Assembly: GCF_003815715.1 (NCBI RefSeq)
Contig: NZ_CP033922.1
Span: forward strand, 5,008,001 to 5,072,000
Source: Chryseobacterium sp. G0162
GTDB taxonomy: Bacteria; Bacteroidota; Bacteroidia; Flavobacteriales; Weeksellaceae
Length of the DNA: 64,000 nucleotides
Direction: 5' to 3'
Shown: positions 53,023 through 62,156 of the stretch, piece after piece
Numbering within the stretch: position 1 is the stretch's first letter
Layout of the letters: every line of letters starts with the position of its first letter
Notes under the pieces: model-generated
Databases searched by the model: none
What the model was told of the DNA's origin: nothing
What the model saw: only the letters and a program-made list of their open reading frames with translations
Made by a program: the position numbers and the translations under genes

Positions 53023-55353
53023 TTAATGAGTAGGTATTTGAAGTTCTATACTGGTACCAATATTCAATTGGGACGTGATATTCATCGTTCCTTTTAAAAA
53101 CTGGACTCTTGATTCTATATTATGAAAGCCCGCTGTTTTTCTAAAATCCAGGTTAGCGAGGTCAAAACCTTTTCCATCATCCTCTACGGTAAGATGTAAT
53201 ATATTTTCTTCTTCACTGATCTGAATAATAATTTCAGAGGCTTTAGCATGTTTTATGGCATTGTTGACCAATTCCTGAATAACTCTGTAAATAAGCAGCT
53301 GCTTTTCTTCTGATAAAGAATTACCGTAATTAATAAACTCCGTATGGATATGTAATGCACTATTGGACATCCGGGAAGCAAACTCCTGAATGGCGGCTAC
53401 CAGACCGTATTTCATTAATAAATCAGGCATTAAATTATGAGCTACCCGTCTCAGCTCTTCTACAGCTCCATCAATCTGGTTAATCGATTTAGAAATTCCT
53501 TCCTCTATATTTTCGGATTGATGAAGATCTAAAATAGACAACTGGAGTTTGGTTCCTGAAAGCAATCCTCCTAATCCGTCATGAAGATCACGGGCTAAAC
53601 GGCCACGTTCTTGTTCCTGCCCTTCAAGCAATGCCGTTAGTGTAGATATTTTGGAGTTTTGCTTCTCTTTTTCTATAGCTAGAGCATGCAGTTCATCTCT
53701 TTGTTTAATTGATTTTACACGTTGTTTATAGGCATACAGCAACAGGAATATTAAAACGATGAAAATAAAAATAAAAACAATATAGTAGGTATTGATCTTT
53801 TCCTTGAATGCCAACAGTTTTTTATAGCTGTTAATATCGTTGTTCTTTTGTTCGGTTTCTAACTTTGCCAAACGGAGTTGCTGCTCTTTTTTTTCTGACT
53901 CCAGCTCAGAAAATTTCAATCGTTCGCGCTGATTTTCTTCCACCAGTTTTAAGTTATTATAAACTTGTTCACGCTGCGCACGCAGGATGTTGATAAGCTT
54001 AATTTGTTGTGCTTTTTTATCGCTTTCCAGCTGCAGTTTTATATATTTCTGTTCCTGTCGTTCTTTTTCAAACTGGGATTCTAATCTTTTGGTGATATCC
54101 AGTTTGTCCTGATCATACACACTTTTATATTTATCAACATAACTTTTATAATACGTCAGTGCTTCTTTATAATTCCCCTGTTCTTCGCTAACACGGGATA
54201 GTGATTCAAGAATAGAAAGTTCAATATTATGATCCCTGACAGGACTTTTCCCAATTTCCATAGAGGCTTTCAGAAAATAAGACTTTGCTACATCATAATT
54301 TTTATCCTGAATGGCCAGCTCTGCCAAAATTCCAAATGAAGAAGCGATATGAATAGGATCTCCGGTTTCCAGACTTATCTTATTAGCTAATTGGGCATAT
54401 TGCATTGCCTTGTCTGGGTTAAATTCTGTATATAAATTGGCTAAATTAATAGCTGCATAAGAAAGATTGCTCTTGTTGACCATAGACCCCTTATTTTTAT
54501 TGAAAGTGGTAATAGCCTGCAGATAATACTGTTCTGTTTTGTTTCTCAACTGTATATCTGATGGGTTTTGAGCATATTTTTGTTCATACATATAGCCCAT
54601 TCTCATATAGGCATCGAAAATCAGATTAGGGTCATTTTGTTTGGAGGCTAACAACAGAAACTGTTTACTGTATTTTTCTTCCAATTGATATTCGTTCAGG
54701 TCAGCATAAATCGCGGATAGTTCTTTGGCTGTATTTCCATATCTTCCGTACAGTGTAGAAGTCGTAGGTGAATTTTCATAATAATTAATAGCTTTCAGGT
54801 AAGCAGCTACAGCATCGATGACCTTGTTATTACGGGTAAGAATCCAGCCTCGTGCATACTCCAGATATCCTTTTGCTTCGTTACTATTTGTTTTTAAACT
54901 ATACACCTTACCCATTTCCAGGCTTTTTGAAGATTCTGCATCTTTGTTATCAAGTCTGTAATTCATGGCCTGGACGGCATATAAAATAGTGGCATATTTT
55001 CCATCAGGCATCTTTGTGGCCACAGAAATATTATTGGCTAATATCTGGTAAGATTTCGGTTTAAAATTATGGAAGAATAAGGCAGTAGCATATTTGGGAG
55101 CCAGGCTCAATTGCTCTGTAGTTTGGTTGGAAGCATTGTTATACTCCTTCTCTAATTTGCTTAAAACCTCTTGTGCCTGAACAAAAAACGGACAAATCAA
55201 CACCGTCAATATAAATAACAATCTGTACCTCAAACCCTTCTCTTTATTAAGTTTTATTGTAGTAAAGAACGTAAATATAAGTAAAATACTTCTACTCAAT
55301 TTTGAAACGACGTCATTCAGTAAAAGAGTTTCATTTCGGAAGATTTTTTTCAT
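53023..55353 (-). CDS. TPR-containing histidine kinase
   Basis: 776 residues. After an N-terminal hydrophobic stretch (RLLFILTVLICPFFVQAQ at ~44-60, a signal-like region in an N-terminus that may be annotated too long), there is a periplasmic sensor of ~8 TPR units (~90-430). A Gln/Glu-rich coiled coil follows (~430-520). A membrane helix is at ~525-545 (YYIVFIFIFIVLIFLLLYAY). The kinase has HisKA_3 with phosphoacceptor H591 in RDLHDGLGG and a HATPase domain (VIQELVNNAIKHAKA, DDGKGFD). Such TPR sensors are common in Bacteroidota. It signals to the regulator two bases downstream. Confidence 0.92.
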   Translation of the reverse strand: MKKIFRNETLLLNDVVSKLSRSILLIFTFFTTIKLNKEKGLRYRLLFILTVLICPFFVQAQEVLSKLEKEYNNASNQTTEQLSLAPKYATALFFHNFKPKSYQILANNISVATKMPDGKYATILYAVQAMNYRLDNKDAESSKSLEMGKVYSLKTNSNEAKGYLEYARGWILTRNNKVIDAVAAYLKAINYYENSPTTSTLYGRYGNTAKELSAIYADLNEYQLEEKYSKQFLLLASKQNDPNLIFDAYMRMGYMYEQKYAQNPSDIQLRNKTEQYYLQAITTFNKNKGSMVNKSNLSYAAINLANLYTEFNPDKAMQYAQLANKISLETGDPIHIASSFGILAELAIQDKNYDVAKSYFLKASMEIGKSPVRDHNIELSILESLSRVSEEQGNYKEALTYYKSYVDKYKSVYDQDKLDITKRLESQFEKERQEQKYIKLQLESDKKAQQIKLINILRAQREQVYNNLKLVEENQRERLKFSELESEKKEQQLRLAKLETEQKNNDINSYKKLLAFKEKINTYYIVFIFIFIVLIFLLLYAYKQRVKSIKQRDELHALAIEKEKQNSKISTLTALLEGQEQERGRLARDLHDGLGGLLSGTKLQLSILDLHQSENIEEGISKSINQIDGAVEELRRVAHNLMPDLLMKYGLVAAIQEFASRMSNSALHIHTEFINYGNSLSEEKQLLIYRVIQELVNNAIKHAKASEIIIQISEEENILHLTVEDDGKGFDLANLDFRKTAGFHNIESRVQFLKGTMNITSQLNIGTSIELQIPTH

Positions 55354-55380
55354 TTTTTAAACACCGCATCTTTACTTAAA

Positions 55381-55411
55381 TCCTTGTCAAGGTTTAAAAC
55401 CTTGATAAGGA
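55381..55411 (-). terminator. Hairpin after the 55428 gene
   Basis: Stem TCCTT-G-TCAAGGTTT / AAACCTTGA-T-AAGGA, one mismatch, between the 55428 gene and the kinase. The T tract is poor, so it may only reduce readthrough. Confidence 0.5.
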
Positions 55412-55427
55412 TATGTTATTTAACAGG

Positions 55428-56192
55428 TTAAGTGTATTCTAAACAAATGACCGCTTTTTTAAGTTCTTTGTCATAAAATAAAAATACTTGGTCTGCTGAA
55501 TTTTGTTGAAAATCATAGCCTTCCAAACATGCAATATAATCCATCAGGGTTCCGTCAGGTTTAAAGGGTTTTTCAATGAGGTTTTCACCTCCGAAATTGC
55601 ATTCTTCTAAGGGGAGCGAATTGATATTAAGTTCTTCAAAAACACCGAAAATCTTATTTTGTAAACGTTCCTCTGCATATTCTGAATCATTATCTTTCTC
55701 CAGATCTTCAACTGTAAGCTTACGTAAACGCTCTAAGCGGCGAATGTCATAAACCTCTAAGCCCGGACGATTGAAATCTTTGTCATAAAGCTTATTATGT
55801 TTTTGGTAATATTCTTTTTTCAATTGATACATTGCCTCATTCATATTATATTCAATCTCTAAATCCGAATAACTGTTTCCATAATCTTCCGGAGAGATTT
55901 TGGTATATGCAGAAAAATAATTCCAGTCTGCATCAAATTTGTATTTACCGTCAATCACATCAAAACCAAACATATCTGCTTTGGTATATTTTGTATGATA
56001 TTCCGGTTTGTCTTCTCCAACGCAACCATCATAAATTTCCTTTACAGAAACAATATGCAGCCATTGATCTTCTGATGGATTGATGATTTTTAAATTAATT
56101 GAACAAATCGGAAGAAAATACTTTTTGTGATTCTCTATATCATCATAAAATACCTCTTCGTATTCCGGGAAAATTTTTATTAAATCTGTCAT
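55428..56192 (-). CDS. Cytoplasmic protein of unknown function, possible immunity-type
   Basis: 254 residues, acidic, no signal peptide. It starts MTDLIKIFPEYEEVFYDDIENHKKYFLPICSINLKI and ends with a beta hairpin DQVFLFYDKELKKAVICLEYT. It contains many Tyr and Asp residues. I do not recognise the family. It sits at the downstream end of a run of small lipoproteins and SMI1/KNR4-like genes (55.4-59.3 kb), and one base separates it from the 56194 gene. That context is shared by immunity proteins of polymorphic toxins, but no toxin is seen here. Confidence 0.72.
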   Translation of the reverse strand: MTDLIKIFPEYEEVFYDDIENHKKYFLPICSINLKIINPSEDQWLHIVSVKEIYDGCVGEDKPEYHTKYTKADMFGFDVIDGKYKFDADWNYFSAYTKISPEDYGNSYSDLEIEYNMNEAMYQLKKEYYQKHNKLYDKDFNRPGLEVYDIRRLERLRKLTVEDLEKDNDSEYAEERLQNKIFGVFEELNINSLPLEECNFGGENLIEKPFKPDGTLMDYIACLEGYDFQQNSADQVFLFYDKELKKAVICLEYT

Positions 56193-56193
56193 T

Positions 56194-56646
56194 TTATTTT
56201 CTTATAAGCTGTAGCTGACCTTCTTTTTTTACAAGATCGAAAGTCATGGTTTTTGATGCTTTGAAAATCTTTGTGGGAGTATCACAGAACTCAGACTTCC
56301 TAATACTATCCACTTCCATTTGTATTTGGTTCTTTTCTGTGAAATAATACTTTCCGTATACTCCTGTAAAACAATCGTTTCCACATTGCCAGGAATCATA
56401 ACTATTGAAATGCTCTTCATCTGAAAAGTTTACCCCATGAAAGTTGAAAATCAAGGTAGTATCTCTTGGAGACATATAGTAGGTTTTTCCGCCATCGGGA
56501 GTAATAAGCCCTCCTTCCTTCACGATCCACTGCGTATTTTTCAGATAATTGGGAAAATCCGTTTTTTTTCTTTCCGGCTCTTTACAACTGAAGATCATTA
56601 TCCACAAGGCACTCAAAAATAGGATCGTAAAATTCTTTTTTATCAT
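56194..56646 (-). CDS. Lipoprotein of unknown function, 150 aa
   Basis: Lipoprotein signal MIKKNFTILFLSALWIMIFSC (lipobox IFSC, Cys at 21). The mature part includes WIVKEGGLITPDGGKTYYMS, LIFNFHGVNFSDEEHFNSY and the Cys pair CGNDCF, like small beta-barrel lipocalin-type lipoproteins. No family is named. It directly precedes the 55428 gene by one base, so the two are probably translated together. Confidence 0.78.
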   Translation of the reverse strand: MIKKNFTILFLSALWIMIFSCKEPERKKTDFPNYLKNTQWIVKEGGLITPDGGKTYYMSPRDTTLIFNFHGVNFSDEEHFNSYDSWQCGNDCFTGVYGKYYFTEKNQIQMEVDSIRKSEFCDTPTKIFKASKTMTFDLVKKEGQLQLIRK

Positions 56647-56675
56647 TACGTTTCTATATTACTTATTCAACTATT

Positions 56676-57380
56676 TTATTCCCAATAATTAAATTTTGTA
56701 TTTAATTTTTCAAAAGCAATTTCCTTATTAATCATTTTTTCAAGTTCATCAAAAGTCAACATACCTTCAGCTTTAAATTCACCACCATTAGACACTTTAT
56801 AGGTATATTCAAAAATATCACGTGTATAAATATCTTCCAAAATTTCAACCTGTTTTGGGGCTAAATATTTCCGGTGGGTGTTTAATTGGTTTTGTAGAAG
56901 GATTTTGATTTCCTCTTCAGAATTCCCTTCAAACATAGAATATTCATCCATTTCTGTCAAAGATTCTAAAAGTTGTCTAAAGATAAAATCCTGAAGATTT
57001 TTAGCTAGAATTTCAGCATCAGAATCATGACCCAAAAAAGTAATGGGAACTTCACCATTGGTTTCCATATCCAATTGAAAAACATACAAATCCCCCGCCC
57101 CATTTTTTGCAAAAGGAACCATCCTGTATTTAGGATTGATTTCATATACTTCATGGTTAATAATCTCCCTTATTCCGTTCTGATAAACGATTGGATCCCA
57201 GATTTCGATATCGTTTCCAAACAAAAGCAAAGGTGGATTTTCTTTTAAAGCAGGAAAAACATTAGTGTACCAACCAGGTCCTTCTACACCCCAATCGAGC
57301 ATTTTATCAGTATATAACTTTTTATAGAGTTCAGGATAGGTGAAATTATATTCTTTTTCTAAATCTTGTAAAGTATTCAT
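56676..57380 (-). CDS. SMI1/KNR4-like (SUKH) protein
   Basis: 234 residues with a SUKH-like start, TLQDLEKEYNFTYPELYKKLYTDK, and FAKNGAGDLYVFQLD in the middle, the usual motif of the SMI1/KNR4 group in which a G-x-G-D-x-Y core binds partners. The C-terminal ~80 residues are a separate helix-rich part (LNTHRKYLAPKQVEILEDIYTRD). SUKH proteins serve as immunity proteins against nuclease and other toxins, among other roles. No toxin is seen nearby, so this is inference. Confidence 0.78.
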   Translation of the reverse strand: MNTLQDLEKEYNFTYPELYKKLYTDKMLDWGVEGPGWYTNVFPALKENPPLLLFGNDIEIWDPIVYQNGIREIINHEVYEINPKYRMVPFAKNGAGDLYVFQLDMETNGEVPITFLGHDSDAEILAKNLQDFIFRQLLESLTEMDEYSMFEGNSEEEIKILLQNQLNTHRKYLAPKQVEILEDIYTRDIFEYTYKVSNGGEFKAEGMLTFDELEKMINKEIAFEKLNTKFNYWE

Positions 57381-57556
57381 ATCTATTCTTAAACAGGTTT
57401 TTCAAATATTGTGGGGAATTCCCAAGCTATTTCGTGGCTGTCTTTTAATGTTATATCCTATTTATATTTTTATATTGCAAAAAATCCTGTGGCTGAGCCA
57501 GCCAAAATAATTCTAAAACAGTAGCTTCACTGAATAAAGGACTTCCTGATTACATT

Positions 57557-57940
57557 TTATTTCTTTATTACAATTTCATCGCTTCCAAAATCATTTTCCA
57601 GCCATCCATGAAATCCCATACACATTCCATCACCATCAATGGTGTTCAGTTCTTCTATTATTTCATCTTCTTTATACAGGACAATATGAGATTCTAAGGC
57701 TAAACGATAGTTTTCATTTTCTAAAGGATTAAAAATTCCGTCCATTTGCATCATCATTCCATAAATTGTATTGTCGATGGTTTTTAGATGAGCTTCACGA
57801 AGTGTTTCATCTATTTCTGTCGGGATTTTCCCAATGGCATATTTCCTAATATTTTCAAAGATAATATATCCTGCTCCATGCTGCATCCACAGTTCACGAT
57901 CACGTTCATCTGATGGTGGGTTTGCTAATTCTTTTTTCAT
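57557..57940 (-). CDS. Protein of unknown function, 127 aa
   Basis: A frame open from 57994 exists, but the ATG at 57940 avoids overlap with the preceding gene and gives the more natural start MKKELANPPSDERDRELW. It is a small, acidic, helix-rich protein (EIDETLREAHLKTIDNTIYGMMMQMDGIF) with a beta end (DGMCMGFHGWLENDFGSDEIVI). There is no signal peptide and no family that I can name. It follows the SUKH-like gene at 57972 with a gap of 31 bases, so the two may form a unit. Confidence 0.7.
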   Translation of the reverse strand: MKKELANPPSDERDRELWMQHGAGYIIFENIRKYAIGKIPTEIDETLREAHLKTIDNTIYGMMMQMDGIFNPLENENYRLALESHIVLYKEDEIIEELNTIDGDGMCMGFHGWLENDFGSDEIVIKK

Positions 57941-57971
57941 ATTATTAACAGATAGGTATGTTGAGTTTCGT

Positions 57972-58424
57972 TTAATACTCTTCAATAAGAGCATTCCACT
58001 CCGTTAAAAGGTAATTCTCAAAACTGGGATACAATGTTGAGCTCCTGTTTTTTAAGAGCATCTCATAATTGTATATAATTCCGCAGTGAGTATCTAAAAC
58101 CAAAACATCAGAAGGAAAATTAGAATTGATAACCAAAAAATTATCTGGTAATTGAAACTCCTGACGGGCATAAACAGTAGCACCATAAAGTGTACAAACA
58201 TCATTACTCAATGGGTTTTCAGGTAAAATTCCATTAGTGTACAGTAAATCGGAAAATCCACCCCCTCCAAACTCCAGGAGATAGGTTTTCAAAAAGACAT
58301 CAAACTTCAACTGTAAGGCATTTTCTACTTTGCTGATATTTTCTTCTGAATTAGACCCGTAAAATTTTGGTTTTTTCTCCAGTTTTTCAGCTTTTTTGAT
58401 CAGTTCTTTAAATTGTTCAAGCAT
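57972..58424 (-). CDS. SMI1/KNR4-like (SUKH) protein, small
   Basis: 150 residues from the ATG at 58424; the frame is open back to 58541, but the earlier part overlaps the previous gene and lacks homology. It begins MLEQFKELIKKAEKLEKKPKF. The region ISKVENALQLKFDVFLKTYLLEFGGGGF, followed by NGILPENPLSN, has the shape of the SUKH core, and a later VLVLDTHCGIIYNYEMLLKNRS strand supports it. The fold is used by many immunity proteins. No toxin is seen beside it, so the role is open. Confidence 0.75.
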   Translation of the reverse strand: MLEQFKELIKKAEKLEKKPKFYGSNSEENISKVENALQLKFDVFLKTYLLEFGGGGFSDLLYTNGILPENPLSNDVCTLYGATVYARQEFQLPDNFLVINSNFPSDVLVLDTHCGIIYNYEMLLKNRSSTLYPSFENYLLTEWNALIEEY

Positions 58425-58449
58425 ACTTTTTATATTAGTTTTAAGGTGC

Positions 58450-58980
58450 TTAGATCTTGGCAAAGAAATTAAAAGTTTGTTGAATGATAAGCTTTGGTTT
58501 TGTATCTGAAGTATCGTTGATTGGGTCTTCGTACAATTCAACTTTTATGATTTTAACACTATTCGGTATTTTGTAAATTTCATTTTTTATATAATTATAC
58601 CCTTGTACATTGGCACTTTCTTTACCAGGATACTTTTTGATCTCAGCGTAATATCTCAATATAATAATAGTATTACCGGTTTGTTCTCCTTTTTCAAAAC
58701 GTATTTTTCTTATCTGACGAATGGTATGCCCACCGGAACTGATATTTCCCTGTATACGAAACTGTAGCGTTTCAGCATTTTTGGTAAGCATAAAAATCAT
58801 CGGATTCAGTCGATCCGCAACCTCCATACGGGTCATATAAGTATGATTTTCACCTGTTTCGGGAATTTCTTTTGTCACCCGTTGGGGTTCTGTATAAATG
58901 GGAGTCACCTGCAATTTCTCAGTATTGCTTTTACATCCCAATAATGCCAAAAGTGAAGTTAAAATCACGAAATGTTTCAC
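58450..58980 (-). CDS. Lipoprotein, probable GTG start
   Basis: The open frame reaches 59034, but the lipoprotein signal starts at a GTG at 58978-58980 (VKHFVILTSLLALLGC, lipobox LLGC). That start gives a normal-length signal, so it is favoured over the ATG at 59034, which would add 18 basic residues. 176 residues follow from GTG. The mature part is beta-rich (EKLQVTPIYTEPQRV; TIIILRYYAEIKKYPG; LIIQQTFNF). No family was recognised. It lies upstream of the SUKH gene by 25 bases on the same strand. Confidence 0.65.
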   Translation of the reverse strand: MKHFVILTSLLALLGCKSNTEKLQVTPIYTEPQRVTKEIPETGENHTYMTRMEVADRLNPMIFMLTKNAETLQFRIQGNISSGGHTIRQIRKIRFEKGEQTGNTIIILRYYAEIKKYPGKESANVQGYNYIKNEIYKIPNSVKIIKVELYEDPINDTSDTKPKLIIQQTFNFFAKI

Positions 58981-59082
58981 CCTCTTGTCTTTAATAAATC
59001 TTCGAATTAAAGATAACGAAAGATGTTGAATCAAAATATCCCTGATAATAGTGGTTTTTTTGGCTTCAATTCGTCTGACCCT

Positions 59083-59319
59083 TTAATAGGTATAGGATTC
59101 ATTAATGAAAGTAATATAAAAATAGAATGCAGCTAAACCTATGGCAATAATTCCAGAAATCAAAAACAAAAGAAAATAATAAAGCGGCTTCTTATTTTTC
59201 TTCCGGATAGAATTAATGATAAAAATAATGAGTGTACATAAAAACCCCGCTCCGAAAAAGAGGGTCAAAACAGTAATGAGTAATAGCCTTTCCAAATGTA
59301 AATCTACGGATGACAGCAT
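59083..59319 (-). CDS. Small two-helix membrane protein
   Basis: 78 residues with two hydrophobic segments: LLLITVLTLFFGAGFLCTLIIF (about 12-33) and YYFLLFLISGIIAIGLAAFYF (about 47-68), joined by a basic turn, NSIRKKNKKP. Inner-membrane location is likely. The function is unknown. It stands with the small envelope genes around it, 102 bases upstream of the lipoprotein gene. Confidence 0.7.
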   Translation of the reverse strand: MLSSVDLHLERLLLITVLTLFFGAGFLCTLIIFIINSIRKKNKKPLYYFLLFLISGIIAIGLAAFYFYITFINESYTY

Positions 59320-59499
59320 ATTTTAAATATTTAAGTTAAAATGTAATGGTTGGAAATTCGGAGCTGGAAGAAATAAGTCATGATGAACATAAGCAATAAC
59401 AGTTGATCTTTAAAGGTAATTTAATCATATATTGTTAATGAATAAATTATAACCCAAAGAAACTTCCACCTTTTCTCTTCCAGCTTCCAGCAATATTTA

Positions 59500-61002
59500 T
59501 CATTCTTTATATTCTTTTCCTGAATAAATATCAATATAATAATACATCGTTTGTCCTGAACGATCTTTAACACTCACTAAACCATCTGAATTAATAGATT
59601 TATACGCTTTTGATCCTATATTTTTTTTACTCTTATTGTCAAAAAGCATATACAAACCATCTTGCTCTTTTTGAAGCGCATAGATCTGTTTTTCGGTATC
59701 CAAAACTGAGATATCATGGTATTCAGGCCTGATCTCCCAGCTTTTTTCACCGCTATTCCACAAGCCCACGGTTCTCAATTGTTTTTCATTTTCAACACGG
59801 ATCAGGTATGAATCATTCATGCCTGTATAGTAATTTATTTTTCCGAATTTCCAGTTTTTGTCAATGTATTGATCTGGTAAAATCATTTTTCTATCGGGCC
59901 ACACCAGATTCCCGACCTGATCCAACACTTTAAAATCATAATTATCGATGGAATCTGCAACATTTCCTTCAGTATCAATATAAAGCCAATCATAAGCCCA
60001 AACATCATGGTCGTAATTAAAAATACCCAGTAAAAAATACGGTGAATTGGTGATGGAATACACTAAAGAAGCCTTTTTAATAAAATCAATCTGTGAAGCT
60101 GTTGCCTTTTTAATTTCTTTAGGGAATACCTTTTCATATTGTGGAAAGGGGTAAACATCGTTGGTTTTACGATCTACCAAAAGCTTAGGAACTTCCGGTT
60201 CGTAACGTTCTTTATTAACTTCTTTCAGCGTGATGGTTTCCTTCCCAAATAGGATTGAAAGTGCTTCTGTACCCTTTAGGCCGTCATGAATTGCTTTTTT
60301 TTGATTCAATCCATATATTGCAAAAGTTTCACTTGATCCTTTGATAAATCGTTTATTTTCTAACATCTCAGCAATATTATTTTCGATTTTATTGAGACGT
60401 TTTTTCTTGATTTCATAAAGAGTTCCATTCCAAAACACGTGATTTTCATCTACAGACATAAAATTGAGGTAATAATTATCTTCTAAATATGGAACATCTT
60501 CATGAAGCAAAACCTGTTGGCTTTCTAAAACACCAACCTTTATTTTATGGTAAGTCTGTTCTTTTTTGATGCCACTTCCCATAATATTCCAATCCCATTT
60601 CCATATAGGCATTTTCTTTTGGTATTCAATATCTTTCTTATACAATGTAAGTCCATTAATGACATTTAAATTGATTTCCTCAGTAGAAAAATCTAATACA
60701 ATGTTTCCTCTTTCATCCACAACGGCGTATTCATTTTTTTCGTTGACAACAACAGCAAAACCTGTAGAAGTAAAAGGGGTTGCACTTTGGTATTTTTGAT
60801 TATTGACAGGTTTCAAACTTATTCTATCTACGTAAACAAAGTTTCTATGTCCGATTAAAAATGGAACACTATTGGTGGTCTTCATTTTTGAAGAAGTTAA
60901 GGTAGAATTATCTTTGGGTTCCTGTGTGCAAGCCGTAACCGATGCTAAGACAAAAAGGATACTGCATACTATTGTTTTCATCTTCTGAAGTTTATTCATC
61001 AA
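59500..61002 (-). CDS. WG-repeat-like lipoprotein
   Basis: 500 residues. A lipoprotein signal follows a short N-terminus (MKTIVCSILFVLASVTAC; the start could be either of the two Met codons or the MKT at 60981). The mature part resembles the WG-repeat group, with units such as FAVVVNEKNEYAVVDERGNIVLDF, DWLYIDTEGNVADSIDNY and LIRVENEKQLRTVGLWNSG, suggesting a beta-propeller or beta-sandwich binding face. It ends in QTMYYYIDIYSGKEY. It is likely exposed at the outer membrane. No partner is known. It is divergent from the B-lectin gene. Confidence 0.75.
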   Translation of the reverse strand: MMNKLQKMKTIVCSILFVLASVTACTQEPKDNSTLTSSKMKTTNSVPFLIGHRNFVYVDRISLKPVNNQKYQSATPFTSTGFAVVVNEKNEYAVVDERGNIVLDFSTEEINLNVINGLTLYKKDIEYQKKMPIWKWDWNIMGSGIKKEQTYHKIKVGVLESQQVLLHEDVPYLEDNYYLNFMSVDENHVFWNGTLYEIKKKRLNKIENNIAEMLENKRFIKGSSETFAIYGLNQKKAIHDGLKGTEALSILFGKETITLKEVNKERYEPEVPKLLVDRKTNDVYPFPQYEKVFPKEIKKATASQIDFIKKASLVYSITNSPYFLLGIFNYDHDVWAYDWLYIDTEGNVADSIDNYDFKVLDQVGNLVWPDRKMILPDQYIDKNWKFGKINYYTGMNDSYLIRVENEKQLRTVGLWNSGEKSWEIRPEYHDISVLDTEKQIYALQKEQDGLYMLFDNKSKKNIGSKAYKSINSDGLVSVKDRSGQTMYYYIDIYSGKEYKE

Positions 61003-61226
61003 TATTAGAGAGAAGTGAAGAATACTACAATCCCGATTATCGGCTATATTTTAGAAGATACTCGTCGGAATCTCATCTACTAAGGCTGAGAATCAACAAA
61101 GGTCTTTTAAAATTCTTCAAGTCATAATTAAAATAATATTTAACTGTTATTTGTTTTATTCCCATTAACAAAAGATTTAAAGCATATTTATATATCTTTA
61201 ATTAGTGATTTAATGTAAATAATTAT

Positions 61227-61234
61227 TATATTTG
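61227..61234 (+). promoter_or_regulatory. -7 element of the B-lectin lipoprotein gene
   Basis: TATATTTG, 19 bases before the ATG. The corresponding bases before the second copy read TACATTCG, which breaks the motif. Confidence 0.5.
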
Positions 61235-61253
61235 CCGCGTTAAAAAATAACCT

Positions 61254-61835
61254 ATGAAAACAAAATTAATGACTTTTTTAAGTCTTTCGATGCTATTGAC
61301 CTCTTGTGCTCAGGATGAGACCCGCGATGAGATAATGCCAACTGCAAAACAAGTTGCTGTTAATGAAAATAATACCTCACGTATTGGTCTTACCAGTGTT
61401 AAATTCATCAAAGAATCCGGCCCTTTTCATCCGCAAGCACTAAACACAGAGGAGTCTCTTACGTTAGAGCACAATGGTAGTGTATATCGATTAATTATGC
61501 AGATGGATAACAATCTGGTTCTTTATAGAGAAAGACAAGGACATAGAACTGTACTATGGCATTCCAATACCCACAGGACTGATGTTGTAGGTCCAAGGCT
61601 TGTTGCACAAACCGATGGAAATCTGGTAATTTATGCTAGTAATAGTATTCCAGTTAATAGTATTCCAATCTGGAGTGCTGATACTACCGTTAACTATCAT
61701 GTGGACAGTCCACACATTAAAATTCAGCTCTATTCAAGAACAGGAACTTTCATTCCTTCTGGATTCAGAATTAAAGTTATTCTTGGTGGAAATAATGAAG
61801 AAAGAAAGGATATAATTGTGGAAGATTTCTATTAA
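61254..61835 (+). CDS. B-lectin (bulb-type lectin) domain lipoprotein
   Basis: 193 residues. Lipoprotein signal MKTKLMTFLSLSMLLTSC (lipobox LTSC, Cys at 18). Residues ~60-165 form a B-lectin (GNA-like) domain: the sugar-binding QxDxNxVxY motif appears as QMDNNLVLY and again as QTDGNLVIY, with the third repeat more diverged (near PIWSADTTVNYHV). These domains bind mannose or similar sugars. It is anchored to the envelope and may bind glycans. A frameshifted sister copy lies 321 bases downstream. It has its own terminator. Confidence 0.87.
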   Translation: MKTKLMTFLSLSMLLTSCAQDETRDEIMPTAKQVAVNENNTSRIGLTSVKFIKESGPFHPQALNTEESLTLEHNGSVYRLIMQMDNNLVLYRERQGHRTVLWHSNTHRTDVVGPRLVAQTDGNLVIYASNSIPVNSIPIWSADTTVNYHVDSPHIKIQLYSRTGTFIPSGFRIKVILGGNNEERKDIIVEDFY

Positions 61836-61861
61836 TTATATAAAATACAGAGATATAAATG

Positions 61862-61893
61862 TTTCCCGTTTCTTATACAGAAGCGGGAAATTT
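61862..61893 (+). terminator. Terminator after the B-lectin gene
   Basis: Stem TTTCCCG-T-TTC / GAA-G-CGGGAAA with a mismatch, followed by T/A. Confidence 0.75.
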
Positions 61894-62156
61894 ATTTCTT
61901 ATTTACTCTATCCCTGCAGCACAAGAAGAAATTGTCCATAAAGATTTATTGGAGTTTTTTTATCATAATTAAATTTTCCTACAATATTGGAAATCCACCA
62001 TTGAATCCATATGTTTTTTTTACAAATAAACACTAAAAAGTGTTTTAAACAAAATCCACAAACCTCCATTAATACAACATTTTTTTAAAATAAAAATTCT
62101 TAAAACAGTGAATTATAATAAAGTTTCATTACATTCGCCGCGTCAAAAAATAACCT
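61894..62156. other. Intergenic region between the two B-lectin copies
   Basis: No gene is seen. The last ~20 bases (cgccgcg, then aaaaaataacct) copy the leader of the intact gene, showing that the duplication includes the promoter region. The rest is AT-rich. Confidence 0.5.
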
